From NCBI GenBank assembly GCA_902768605.1, contig CACXLY010000076.1:1-28692 (forward strand): DNA of 28,692 nt, in the 5' to 3' direction. Each line of letters begins with the position of its first letter. The first letter of the stretch is position 1. The notes under the pieces are model-generated. The model was not told the origin of the DNA and did no database searches. It was given only the letters and a program-made list of their open reading frames with translations. The stretch comes from an uncultured Bacteroidales bacterium (GTDB taxonomy: Bacteria; Bacteroidota; Bacteroidia; Bacteroidales; Bacteroidaceae). Below are positions 8,359-16,075 of the stretch, in pieces. The position numbers and the translations under genes were made by a program.

Positions 8359-10320
8359 ATGAAAAAACGGCTGATCTTAAATGCTCTGCTCTTCTGCGTT
8401 TCGACGTCTATGGTGGCACAGACGAGCAACAAACTGACGCTTGATGCCCGCATGCAGGTGGAAAAGCATCAAGTCGCGAAGCGGACAAGAGCCGCCGCTG
8501 CTGCATCTGCCGGCACATTGAGTGCCATCATCAAACTCGACGAGACGCGCGCCGACAAGACGCTTGATGCCTTGCGCACCATGGGCGTTAAGCTGCAGGG
8601 ACGCCTGGGGCAGCAAGTGGCAGCAGCCATTCCTCTCGACGTCTTGCAGCAAGTGGAGGATATGCAGGGCGTACTGCGTATCGGCACGGGCGGCCCAGCT
8701 CCCAAGCTGCTGACCGACATATCGCGCGGCGAGATTGGAGTGTCGGACATCGACGGCACCCGCGGCATGGTGGGCGACAAGTCCTACAGCGGAAAGGGCA
8801 TCACAGTTGCTCTCCTCGACGGCGGCTTTGATTACCAGCATCCTGCCTTCAAGGACAGCGAGGGACGCTCCCGCATCAAGGCGGTCTATTCGCCTTTCGA
8901 TGAAAGCGGCAGAAAAGTGACGGCCGACGGCATGGAACTGCCCGGCTCCGTCTTCGACACGCCCGAGCAGATTGCTGCCCTGACGACGGACTTCCCCATT
9001 GGCGAGCATGGCAGCCACACCGCTTCCATTGCTACCGGAACGCGCAGCCCCCAGGGATTCGGCGGCATGGCTCCAGATGCCGACATCGTGTTGTGCACCA
9101 TCTATTCTCCCGATGCAAGTGATGAAAACATGACAATCGACCGGATAATCTCTTCGAAGAGTATTTTCTACGGCCTCGTGTTCCTGAAAGAATATGCCAA
9201 ACAGCGTGAGCAGCCAATGGTAGTGAGCATGAGCCTTGGCACGAACACCGGTTCTCACAACGGAAAGGGCGAGATAGCGGAGGCTGTCGAAGCCATCTGC
9301 CAGGAGGGCGTGCCTTTGGTCATCTCTGCCGGCAACGAGGGCAACAGGCGGCTGTATCTTCATAAGGATTTCGAAAGCGACACGGATACGCTGCGTTCAA
9401 TGATTGCCATGAAGGATCAATTTGAGAACATCGAAGGCTTCGTGCCGAAGGATGCCGACCTCTGTATGCGCCTGTCGCTGGTCAAAAAAGAAGGCGGCAA
9501 CAAATGGAAGACGCTATGGCAATCGCCGATGCTCAATCCCGAGACGGGCATCCTGCCCGACATCATCAGCGAGGGAGTGCCTGCACTGGATGAAGGCTTC
9601 AGTGGCATTTTGCGTTTAGGCGTGTCGCGTGAGCCCGACCAGGTGCGCATGAAAGTTTGCGGTATGGGTATGCTGCAAGAAGACTACTTCCTCGAACTGA
9701 CCATTGGCAGCAAGCAGGGCGTGGGCCTCGACATCTTCAATGCCGAGCTGACGTCTGAGGGCAGGGCAGGCTTCCTGAGCAGCATGGATGGCATGTTGCA
9801 AAACGACTGGGCCACAGCGCCCTCCTGCATTTCCGTAGGCGCTTATACCACCAACACTATGGTGCGTTCACTCTACGATGAACCTATGCCCTCAATTGAC
9901 GAACCACTTAACGATATTGCCCCACTGAGCAGCTACGGCACCGGCCTTAATGGCGTACATGTGCCCACCATTTGTGCTCCAGGCATTAATATAGTGGCAG
10001 CCGTGAGCCACTTCAACGTGGAAAAAGACGATAAAGGCAATCCGAAGCCATACCGTCCCGACGAGGTGAAGGACATCGTGTGCCGCTCCGCCCGCACCGA
10101 CACGTTTACCGAAGCCAAACCCGAACAGTTCGGCCACGGCAAGATTGACGCCAAGCGCGGACTCGAGTTGGTGCTCAATGCGGGTACCGGCATCAGGGAG
10201 ATTTCCGAGGGTCAGCTGAGCGAGAACGGCACGATGTACGACCTGCAGGGACGTCCTTGCAGACAGCCTCGCGCCAAAGGCATCTACATCAGCAACGGAA
10301 AGAAATTCATCATCAATTGA
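8359..10320 (+). CDS. Secreted S8 (subtilisin-like) family protein lacking the catalytic serine box
   Basis: The 653-residue protein has a signal peptide (cleavage near SMVAQT). The subtilisin fold is clear: Asp154 in VALLDGGFDYQHPAF, His217 in GEHGSHTAS, and oxyanion Asn326 in ISAGNEGN. After ICAPGINIVAAVSHF (about residue 545) the usual GTSMxxP segment with the nucleophile should follow, but the sequence goes straight from VEKDDKG to YRPDEVKDIVCRSART, which is the helix that normally lies after it. About 40-45 residues including the serine are therefore missing. The protein ends with MYDLQGRP...AKGIYISNGKK, a tail shared with two other secreted proteins in this window. It is presumably exported but proteolytically dead, perhaps a binding protein or a decaying gene. 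The reading frame is otherwise intact. Confidence 0.9.
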   Translation: MKKRLILNALLFCVSTSMVAQTSNKLTLDARMQVEKHQVAKRTRAAAAASAGTLSAIIKLDETRADKTLDALRTMGVKLQGRLGQQVAAAIPLDVLQQVEDMQGVLRIGTGGPAPKLLTDISRGEIGVSDIDGTRGMVGDKSYSGKGITVALLDGGFDYQHPAFKDSEGRSRIKAVYSPFDESGRKVTADGMELPGSVFDTPEQIAALTTDFPIGEHGSHTASIATGTRSPQGFGGMAPDADIVLCTIYSPDASDENMTIDRIISSKSIFYGLVFLKEYAKQREQPMVVSMSLGTNTGSHNGKGEIAEAVEAICQEGVPLVISAGNEGNRRLYLHKDFESDTDTLRSMIAMKDQFENIEGFVPKDADLCMRLSLVKKEGGNKWKTLWQSPMLNPETGILPDIISEGVPALDEGFSGILRLGVSREPDQVRMKVCGMGMLQEDYFLELTIGSKQGVGLDIFNAELTSEGRAGFLSSMDGMLQNDWATAPSCISVGAYTTNTMVRSLYDEPMPSIDEPLNDIAPLSSYGTGLNGVHVPTICAPGINIVAAVSHFNVEKDDKGNPKPYRPDEVKDIVCRSARTDTFTEAKPEQFGHGKIDAKRGLELVLNAGTGIREISEGQLSENGTMYDLQGRPCRQPRAKGIYISNGKKFIIN

Positions 10321-10369
10321 GTCCTGACGTCGTTACAATCCGTCACATCTCTAAATCCCCCCATATCGT

Positions 10370-11929
10370 ATGAGGAAGATTACAGGTATCATCGCCTTGC
10401 TGCTTTGCTTCAGCGGGGCAGCGGCACAAGTGGCAGAGCCGTCGGACAGCTTAGAGCTGATTCATCAGACCTCGGATGCGAAGTTCTACAAATACAACTA
10501 CCCGTCGCACAGCGCCAATGGCGAGGACGTCGTCCTCTCGTCGCTGCTCGTCGCCTGGCAGCCCAAGAAGCCTGTCGTGACGGACAGCATCGAGTCGCTC
10601 CACATCTTCAGCCACTACACGATAGCTGCCGACAGGGAGTGCCCCACATCGAGCTCGAACACGACCGAACGCACGCTGTTCGGCATGCTTGCTAAGGGAA
10701 AGTACGGGCTGGGCCTTACCCCCGCCTACAACTTCATTTCGCGCTGCGTCATCATCGCGCCCGACTACGAGGGCTATGGCGTGAGCAAGCACCGTCCGCA
10801 CCCTTATCTGTCGGAGCGTCTGACGGCGCAGCAGGTCATCGATGGCGTGGAGTACGGCCTCGGGCTCTATCAGAAGCACGTCAACGACGAGCGGGCGCTG
10901 GCCTTCCGGAGCGACTGGCGCAGCTTCAGCTTCGGTTACTCGCAGGGCGGCGCCGTGGCGCTGGCGGTCCACCGACACATTGAGGAGAACGGCCTCTCGG
11001 ACGAGCTTCGCTTCCGCGGAAGCATCTGCGGCGACGGACCTTACGACCTCATCGAGACGCTTCGCTATTACCTGACCGACGACGGGACGAGCTACGACGC
11101 CTCGACCAAGCACCGACAGGGCATGGCGACGCTGCCCGCCGTGGTGCCCATGATAATAAAAGGCATGCTCGACACGCATCCCGACATGCAGGGCCACGCA
11201 ATCGAGGACTACCTCTCGCAGCAGTTCCTCGACACGGGTATTATGGACTGGATTGCCTCGAAAGAACTTACGACGGGCGACATGAGCAGTCGGTGGTACC
11301 AGCAACTGCAGGCCGGCCTCGACGCCAACGGTCGCCACTACACGCCCCAGCAGATGGCGGAGCTCTTCTATTCACCGTCGGGCAACTCGGTCTGGGCTAA
11401 GCTCGACAAGCTCTTCACACCAGAGTTCTACGCCTACATCAAGGACAACGCCAACTTCGGAAACGCCGGGCCTGCCTCCGCCACAGCTGAGACGCCCCAG
11501 CTCCAGGCCTTCCTCGACCTCCACCGCGCATTGGCAGACAACAATCTCTGCCTTGGCTGGAAGCCGCAGCACCGCATCCAGTTCGTCCACTCCAGGGGCG
11601 ACACGGTGGTGCCCTTCGGCAACTGGCTGTCCTTCCGCGACGCTCACCTCGGCGACGAGGGCGAATACTTCCGCATCGACGACAGCCTGTCGCCCATCGA
11701 CCATGTAGAGGTAGGCACCCGCTTCTTTCTTAACCTCGTCTCGGGCGGCTACGGAGAGGTCTTCGCCTGGCTCGACGCGAGTCCCGACCCGACAGCTCTC
11801 GAGCCCGTCTTTGCCGAGAGCCGGACGGCGGCGCCTGACTGGTTTACGCTCGACGGACGCCGTCTGAGCGCCCGCCCCAGGGCAAAGGGCATCTACATCC
11901 ATGGTGGCCGCAAGGTCCTGGTGAAGTAG
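10370..11929 (+). CDS. Secreted alpha/beta hydrolase, secretory-lipase-like
   Basis: The 519-residue protein has an N-terminal signal peptide (MRKITGIIALLLCFSGAAAQ). The nucleophile elbow is GYSQGG with Ser191; the likely acid is Asp411 in SRGDTVVPF and the likely base His445 in PIDHVEVG, in the order expected of an alpha/beta hydrolase. APDYEGYGVS upstream of the elbow fits the strand before it. The layout resembles secreted lipases and esterases; the substrate cannot be deduced. It lies 49 bp after the S8 gene on the same strand, so the two may be cotranscribed. It ends with FTLDGRRLSARPRAKGIYI followed by HGGRKVLVK, the same tail type as the S8 and GH16 proteins. This suggests a shared export or anchoring route (inference). 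Confidence 0.88.
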   Translation: MRKITGIIALLLCFSGAAAQVAEPSDSLELIHQTSDAKFYKYNYPSHSANGEDVVLSSLLVAWQPKKPVVTDSIESLHIFSHYTIAADRECPTSSSNTTERTLFGMLAKGKYGLGLTPAYNFISRCVIIAPDYEGYGVSKHRPHPYLSERLTAQQVIDGVEYGLGLYQKHVNDERALAFRSDWRSFSFGYSQGGAVALAVHRHIEENGLSDELRFRGSICGDGPYDLIETLRYYLTDDGTSYDASTKHRQGMATLPAVVPMIIKGMLDTHPDMQGHAIEDYLSQQFLDTGIMDWIASKELTTGDMSSRWYQQLQAGLDANGRHYTPQQMAELFYSPSGNSVWAKLDKLFTPEFYAYIKDNANFGNAGPASATAETPQLQAFLDLHRALADNNLCLGWKPQHRIQFVHSRGDTVVPFGNWLSFRDAHLGDEGEYFRIDDSLSPIDHVEVGTRFFLNLVSGGYGEVFAWLDASPDPTALEPVFAESRTAAPDWFTLDGRRLSARPRAKGIYIHGGRKVLVK

Positions 11930-11954
11930 GGGAACGCCCTTCCCTGCACCTTTC

Positions 11955-11989
11955 AAGGCTCTTTCCCACACCTCTCACGAGCCTTTTCC
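11955..11989 (+). terminator. Possible weak terminator after the hydrolase
   Basis: AAGGCTC pairs with GAGCCTT across a 17-nt loop, and the stem runs into TTTTCC. The stem is short, so the call is tentative. Confidence 0.4.
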
Positions 11990-12003
11990 ACTCATCGAAT
12001 TGT

Positions 12004-12069
12004 TTGCTGCATGGCGACAAAGCAATTGCTGCATGGCGACGAAGCAATTGCTGCATCGCCATGCAGCAA
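12004..12069. repeat. Three tandem 22-bp units, the last a perfect hairpin
   Basis: The units at 12004-12025 and 12026-12047 differ at one position and begin TTGCTGCATGGCGAC and end AAGCAA. The unit at 12048-12069 keeps the same ends but is itself a palindrome (TTGCTGCAT, CGCC loop, ATGCAGCAA). The array lies in the 384-bp gap between the hydrolase and lplA, which contains no other gene. Confidence 0.92.
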
Positions 12070-12254
12070 TCCATCCCACGTGTAGCATAGACCGACGAAA
12101 CGCAACGATTCGAGTCGTCCAAGGCGACGACTTGAGTCGCTTTTGCCGTGATGCCGGGCGACCGAGTGTCAGCCCGACGTCCGCCTACTATGTTATTTTT
12201 TCTAAAAGAACGAAATAAATCACCATTCTTCTTTCTTAATTCTTAATTTTTTCG

Positions 12255-12262
12255 TATCTTTG
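12255..12262 (+). promoter_or_regulatory. Bacteroidales -7 box (TATCTTTG) for the lplA-gcv cluster
   Basis: TATCTTTG follows TTCTTAATTCTTAATTTTTT (7-bp repeats and a T tract) and lies 51 bp before lplA. It is the only good promoter seen upstream of the glycine cleavage genes. Confidence 0.65.
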
Positions 12263-12279
12263 TAGTCGCAAAGCGACTA
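12263..12279. promoter_or_regulatory. Palindrome over the expected lplA transcription start
   Basis: TAGTCGC-AAA-GCGACTA is a perfect 7-bp inverted repeat directly after the -7 box, where initiation is expected. It could be an operator or a 5' mRNA hairpin. GAGTCGC motifs also occur upstream near 12112 and 12134. Confidence 0.45.
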
Positions 12280-12313
12280 ACAACGTTTCCACGACGAACC
12301 CGTATCATCGCCC

Positions 12314-13117
12314 ATGACATACTTGGCTCTGCCCTCAGACGAAACGCGACGCCTCAGCTTCTATCTGGCGATGGAGGAGTATGCGGCGGCCCCCCTCCAT
12401 ACTTCTCCCCGAGGAGGGAGGCTCTTTGGCACGGAACTCCTCTCCTCCTCGGGGGAGGGGTCGGGGAAGGGGGCTGGTCTTCTCTTCCTCTGGCAAGTGG
12501 AGCCGACCGTCATCTTCGGCAGAAACCAGGTCATCGAGAATGAGGTGAACCTCGACTACTGCCGCGAGCACGGCATCGAGTTCTATCGTCGGAAGAGCGG
12601 CGGCGGCTGCGTGTATGCCGACCGCTCAAACGTCATGATGAGCTACATCACGCGCTCCGACCAGGTGCAGACCACCTTCCGCGCCTACATGCAAATGGTC
12701 TGCGGAATGCTCCGCGAACTTGGGCTCGACGCCACCTCCACGCAGAACAACGACGTGCTCATCGGCGGACGTAAGGTCTCGGGCAATGCCTACTACCACC
12801 TCCCCGGGTGGAGCATCGTCCACGGTACTATGCTCTTCGACACCGACATGCGACACATGCTCCAGGCCATCACGCCGCCCAGGCAGAAGCTCGACAAGCA
12901 CGGCGTCGAGAGCGTGCGTCAGCGCATCACCCTCCTCAAGGAGCACACCGACCTCACCATCGACGAGTTCAAGCGCTTCGCCGTGGAAAAGCTCTGCTCC
13001 GACACGCTCCGGCTCACCGAGGAAGACGTCAGGAACATCGAGGCAATAGAACAGGAATACCTCGACCCAAGGTTCATTTGGGGGAAGCGAGACGCCTCAG
13101 CCCCGACCGCTCTCTGA
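12314..13117 (+). CDS. lplA: Lipoate-protein ligase A
   Basis: The enzyme activates lipoate with ATP and attaches it to a lysine on lipoyl domains, here most likely Lys64 of the nearby GcvH. Family motifs are clear: RRKSGGGCVYAD (usual RRxSGGG(A)VYHD) and GGRKVSGNAYY with the catalytic Lys154. Length is 267 residues. Residues about 26-54 (PLHTSPRGGRLFG...SGEGSGKGAG) do not belong to the family; they are encoded by a GC-rich palindromic insertion at 12389-12474 that falls between FYLAMEEYAA and LLFLWQVEPTVIFGRNQ. The C-terminus (APTAL and the stop) also lies in a palindrome at 13101-13128, so the original end may have been replaced. It is first in the glycine cleavage cluster, 78 bp before gcvT. 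Whether the inserted loop leaves activity intact is unknown, but the motifs are preserved. Confidence 0.9.
   Translation: MTYLALPSDETRRLSFYLAMEEYAAAPLHTSPRGGRLFGTELLSSSGEGSGKGAGLLFLWQVEPTVIFGRNQVIENEVNLDYCREHGIEFYRRKSGGGCVYADRSNVMMSYITRSDQVQTTFRAYMQMVCGMLRELGLDATSTQNNDVLIGGRKVSGNAYYHLPGWSIVHGTMLFDTDMRHMLQAITPPRQKLDKHGVESVRQRITLLKEHTDLTIDEFKRFAVEKLCSDTLRLTEEDVRNIEAIEQEYLDPRFIWGKRDASAPTAL
12389..12474 (+). repeat. GC-rich palindromic insertion inside lplA
   Basis: It has outer arms GCCCCCCTCC and GGGGAAGGGGGC, and inner palindromes CTCCCCGAGGAGGGAG and CTCCTCGGGGGAGG. It keeps the lplA frame and adds about 29 residues rich in Ser, Gly and Arg. The design (two hairpins within complementary ends) is that of the elements in the sulfatase and acyltransferase, but the sequence is a different subtype. 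Confidence 0.75.
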
Positions 13118-13128
13118 GGAGAGGGGAG
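13101..13128 (+). repeat. Palindrome supplying the lplA stop codon
   Basis: CTCTC-TGAG-GAGAG, flanked by CCCCGACCG and GGGG, contains the TGA stop of lplA at 13115-13117. It matches the CTCTC-TGCG-GAGAG hairpin inside lpd, so it belongs to the same subtype. Confidence 0.6.
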
Positions 13129-13136
13129 ACACGAAG

Positions 13137-13193
13137 TAAATAGTTAAATTACTAAATAGTACATAAATCGTAAATCGTAAATTGTCAAATTGT
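13137..13193. repeat. AT-rich 7-bp array before gcvT
   Basis: The gap between lplA and gcvT is filled by imperfect 7-bp units (TAAATCG, TAAATAG, TAAATTG, TCAAATT). The order of variants resembles that at 26842-26905 and 27304-27370, so it is a dispersed repeat of about 60 bp. Confidence 0.75.
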
Positions 13194-13195
13194 AA

Positions 13196-14317
13196 ATGAA
13201 ACAGACATGTCTCTATGACCGCCACGTGGCACTCGGCGCACTCATGTCGCCCTTCGGCGGATTCATCATGCCCATCCAGTACACGAACATCACAGACGAG
13301 CACAATGCCGTACGTCAGCATTGCGGCGTCTTCGACGTGAGTCACATGGGCGAAGTGCGCATCACCGGTCCCGACGCTGAACGCTACGTCCAGCACATCT
13401 TCACGAACGACGTCAGCGGTGCGCCCGTCGGACAAATATACTATGGTATGATGCTCTATCCCAACGGCGGAACGGTCGACGACCTGCTCGTCTACAAGAT
13501 GGGCGAGAACGATTTCTTCCTCGTCATCAACGCGGCAAACATCGACAAGGATGTGGCTTGGATGAAAGAGCACACAGCAGGCTTCGACATCTGCCTCGAC
13601 CACCAGAGCGACATCTATGGGCAGCTCGCAGTCCAGGGCCCTGAAGCCGAAGCCGTCGTCGAAGAGGTGCTCGGCATCCCCTGTCAGGAGCTGAAGTTCT
13701 ACACGGCAAAAGCCCTCGCCGCCCCCGACGCCTCCCCAGCCACCGTGCCCGACGGTTCTCCGTCGGGGATAATAGTTTCCCGCACCGGCTACACCGGCGA
13801 GGACGGCTTCGAGATATACGGTTCCCACGCGTTCATCCAGCAGTCTTGGGACAAGCTCATCCAGAGCGGACGCTGCAAGCCCTGCGGTCTCGGATGCCGC
13901 GACACGCTGCGCTTCGAGGTCGGCCTGCCGCTTTACGGCGACGAGCTCAGCGCCGACATCTCCCCCGTCATGGCAGGACTCTCGATGTTCTGCAAGCTCG
14001 ACAAGCCCGAGTTCATCGGTAAGGAAGCCCTCGCAGAGCAGAAGGCCAACGGCGTCCCGCAGAAGCTCGTCGGCATCGAACTCGCTGACAAAGCCATCCC
14101 CCGCCATGGCTATCCCGTACTCAACATGGAGGGCGAGCAGGTCGGTGAAGTCACCACCGGCTACCACTGCCTCAGCGTCGACAAGAGCGTCTGCATGGCC
14201 CTCGTCAAGACAGAGTTCGCAAAACTCGACACCCCGCTTTCCATCCAGATCCGCAAGAAGACATTCCCAGGCAAAGTAGTAAAGAAAAAGTTCTACGACA
14301 AACATTATAAAAAGTAA
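13196..14317 (+). CDS. gcvT: Glycine cleavage system T protein (aminomethyltransferase)
   Basis: The protein transfers the methylene group from aminomethyl-lipoyl-GcvH to tetrahydrofolate and releases ammonia. The 373-residue length and N-terminal motifs (PFGGFIMPIQY, GVFDVSHMGEV, GGTVDDLLVYK) are typical, as are RTGYTGEDGFEIY and the C-terminal OB-like part with VGEVTTGYHCLSV. Residues about 176-191 (APDASPATVPDGSPSG), between LKFYTAKAL and IIVSRTGYTG, look like an extra loop; the DNA there holds a perfect 8-bp hairpin at 13748-13767. The insertion is in frame. The gene follows lplA and precedes gcvH by 5 bp, so gcvT and gcvH are certainly cotranscribed. Confidence 0.96.
   Translation: MKQTCLYDRHVALGALMSPFGGFIMPIQYTNITDEHNAVRQHCGVFDVSHMGEVRITGPDAERYVQHIFTNDVSGAPVGQIYYGMMLYPNGGTVDDLLVYKMGENDFFLVINAANIDKDVAWMKEHTAGFDICLDHQSDIYGQLAVQGPEAEAVVEEVLGIPCQELKFYTAKALAAPDASPATVPDGSPSGIIVSRTGYTGEDGFEIYGSHAFIQQSWDKLIQSGRCKPCGLGCRDTLRFEVGLPLYGDELSADISPVMAGLSMFCKLDKPEFIGKEALAEQKANGVPQKLVGIELADKAIPRHGYPVLNMEGEQVGEVTTGYHCLSVDKSVCMALVKTEFAKLDTPLSIQIRKKTFPGKVVKKKFYDKHYKK
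13748..13767. repeat. Hairpin in an apparent in-frame insertion of gcvT
   Basis: CCCGACGG-TTCT-CCGTCGGG is a perfect 8-bp stem with a 4-nt loop. It encodes part of a Pro/Ser-rich loop not expected in GcvT. It is shorter than the other gene-borne palindromes and may be a separate subtype. Confidence 0.6.
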
Positions 14318-14322
14318 TCATT

Positions 14323-14703
14323 ATGGCTAAATTTGAAGAAGGACTCCGTTACAGCGAGTCACACGAGTACATTCGCGTAGAAGGCGAATACGGTTACATT
14401 GGTATTTCTGACTATGCCCAGCACGAGCTCGGCAACGTGGTTTACGTCGACATGCCCGAAGTGGACGACGAGGTTACAGCAGGCGAAGAGTTCGGCGCCG
14501 TGGAGAGCGTCAAGGCGGCAAGCGACTTGATTTCTCCCGTCAGCGGTACTGTCGTCGAAGTCAACGAGGCACTCGAGGACAAGCCCGAGCTGCTGAACGA
14601 AGACGCATTCGCAAACTGGATCATCAAGGTGCAGTTGTCCGACCCCTCGGAACTCGACGGCCTCATGGACAAGGCTGCCTACGAGGCCTTCTGCGCTGAG
14701 TAA
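14323..14703 (+). CDS. gcvH: Glycine cleavage system H protein (lipoyl carrier)
   Basis: This 126-residue carrier shuttles the aminomethyl group between P, T and L proteins on a lipoyl arm. The lipoylation site is Lys64 in GAVESVKAASDL, and the flanking beta-strands (YGYIGISDYAQHELGNVVYVD, split by the usual turns; SPVSGTVVEVNEAL) match the family over its full length. It starts 5 bp after gcvT and sits between the genes for its partners. LplA upstream is the likely enzyme that charges it. Confidence 0.97.
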   Translation: MAKFEEGLRYSESHEYIRVEGEYGYIGISDYAQHELGNVVYVDMPEVDDEVTAGEEFGAVESVKAASDLISPVSGTVVEVNEALEDKPELLNEDAFANWIIKVQLSDPSELDGLMDKAAYEAFCAE

Positions 14704-14776
14704 TCCAATCTGATGTCTCGAAATAACGACATTACGTTATTACGTCATAACGAATAATAGAATAAGTTATCACGTC

Positions 14777-16075
14777 ATGTACAAGTATTTTCCCCACACC
14801 GAGGAAGACTTGCAGGAGATGCTGAAGGCTGCTGGCGCGAAGTCGGTCCACGACTTCTTTGCCGACGTGCCTGAGGCAGCGCGCTTCAAGAGAGAGTATG
14901 AACTGCCAGAAGCCCTCTCGGAGACCGACCTGCGACTTTTCTTCGAACAACTGACCGCACCTGCTAACACGCAGCCTCTCATCTGCTTTGCCGGTGCAGG
15001 GTGTTACGACCACTATGCCCCCAGCATAGTACAGAACCTCATTCAGCGCTCGGAGTATCTGACCTCCTATACGCCTTACCAGGCCGAGATATCGCAGGGC
15101 ACGCTCCACTATATCTTCGAGTATCAGTCGATGATTGCAGAGCTGACGGGCATGGACATTGCCAACGCCTCGATGTACGACGGCGCAACCGCCACGGCGG
15201 AAGCTGCCATGATGGCTTGGGGCAACGCCAAGAAGGCAAACTGCGTCCTGATGAGCGAGACGGTGGATCCAAAGGTGCGCCGCGTCGTCGAGACTTACGC
15301 GCACTTCCACGGCTTCCCGATCAAGCTCGTGCCTGCTGAGGGCGGCGTGCTCGACCGCAAGGCTCTCGACAAAGCCCTCGCCGAGGGCGGCGTGGCCGGA
15401 CTCATCGTGCAGCAACCCAACTACTTTGGCATCGTCGAGGACTACACAGGCATCGCCGACGCCGTTCACGAGCAGAAAGGCATCTTCATAGTAAACGCGA
15501 ACCCCAGCGACCTGGCAATCCTGAAGACGCCTGCCGAGTGGGGAGCCGACGTGGCTGTAGGCGAAGGCCAGAGCCTCGGCATTCCCATGACCTTCGGAGG
15601 CCCCGGCGTGGGCTACATGGCCTGCACGGAGAAGCTGATGCGAAAGCTGCCGGGAACACTGCAGGCCCGCGAGCAGCACATACGTCGCCAGAAGGCAACC
15701 TCCAACATCTGTTCCAACCAGAGTCTCATGGCGCTCTACGTCACGATATATCTCAGCCTCATGGGCAAGGAGGGACTTCGCGAAGTGGCAGAGATGAGCT
15801 ATGCCGGCGCACACAGTCTCCGCGACAAACTCATCGCGACGGGCAAGTTCAAGGATACTTTCCCGGGACAGCCTTTCTTCAATGAGTTCTGCGTGGATTA
15901 CGAGGGAGACCTCGACGCACTCCTCGACGAATGCACCGCCAGCGGCTATCTCGCCGGCGTGAAGGTCGGCGAGAAGACGCTCATGCTGGCCGTCACGGAG
16001 CAGCGCTCAACAGAAGAGATTGACGAACTCGTCGAGATTATTCAGCAATTTAAGGAAGAGGAGGCAAAGGCATGA
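14777..16075 (+). CDS. gcvPA: Glycine dehydrogenase (decarboxylating) subunit 1
   Basis: This is the N-terminal half of the two-subunit P protein, which with GcvPB decarboxylates glycine and loads the aminomethyl group onto GcvH. The 432-residue length is normal for the split form. Family features are the N-terminus YKYFPHTEEDLQEML, CFAGAGCYDHYAP, YTPYQAEISQGTLHYIFEYQ (in part) and NASMYDGATATAEAAMM. The 73-bp gap after gcvH contains a small inverted repeat (AATAACG/CGTTATT) and no evident promoter. Its stop overlaps the gcvPB start (ATGA), indicating translational coupling for equal amounts of both subunits. Confidence 0.96.
   Translation: MYKYFPHTEEDLQEMLKAAGAKSVHDFFADVPEAARFKREYELPEALSETDLRLFFEQLTAPANTQPLICFAGAGCYDHYAPSIVQNLIQRSEYLTSYTPYQAEISQGTLHYIFEYQSMIAELTGMDIANASMYDGATATAEAAMMAWGNAKKANCVLMSETVDPKVRRVVETYAHFHGFPIKLVPAEGGVLDRKALDKALAEGGVAGLIVQQPNYFGIVEDYTGIADAVHEQKGIFIVNANPSDLAILKTPAEWGADVAVGEGQSLGIPMTFGGPGVGYMACTEKLMRKLPGTLQAREQHIRRQKATSNICSNQSLMALYVTIYLSLMGKEGLREVAEMSYAGAHSLRDKLIATGKFKDTFPGQPFFNEFCVDYEGDLDALLDECTASGYLAGVKVGEKTLMLAVTEQRSTEEIDELVEIIQQFKEEEAKA

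Noticed and set aside
12004..12069. Possible CRISPR array
   Set aside because: The 22-bp units are directly adjacent with no spacers, and no cas gene is near. The same applies to 19139-19204.
13118..13195. Glycine riboswitch before gcvT
   Set aside because: The gap is an AT-rich 7-bp array with no paired aptamer-like stems, and lplA precedes it in the cluster.
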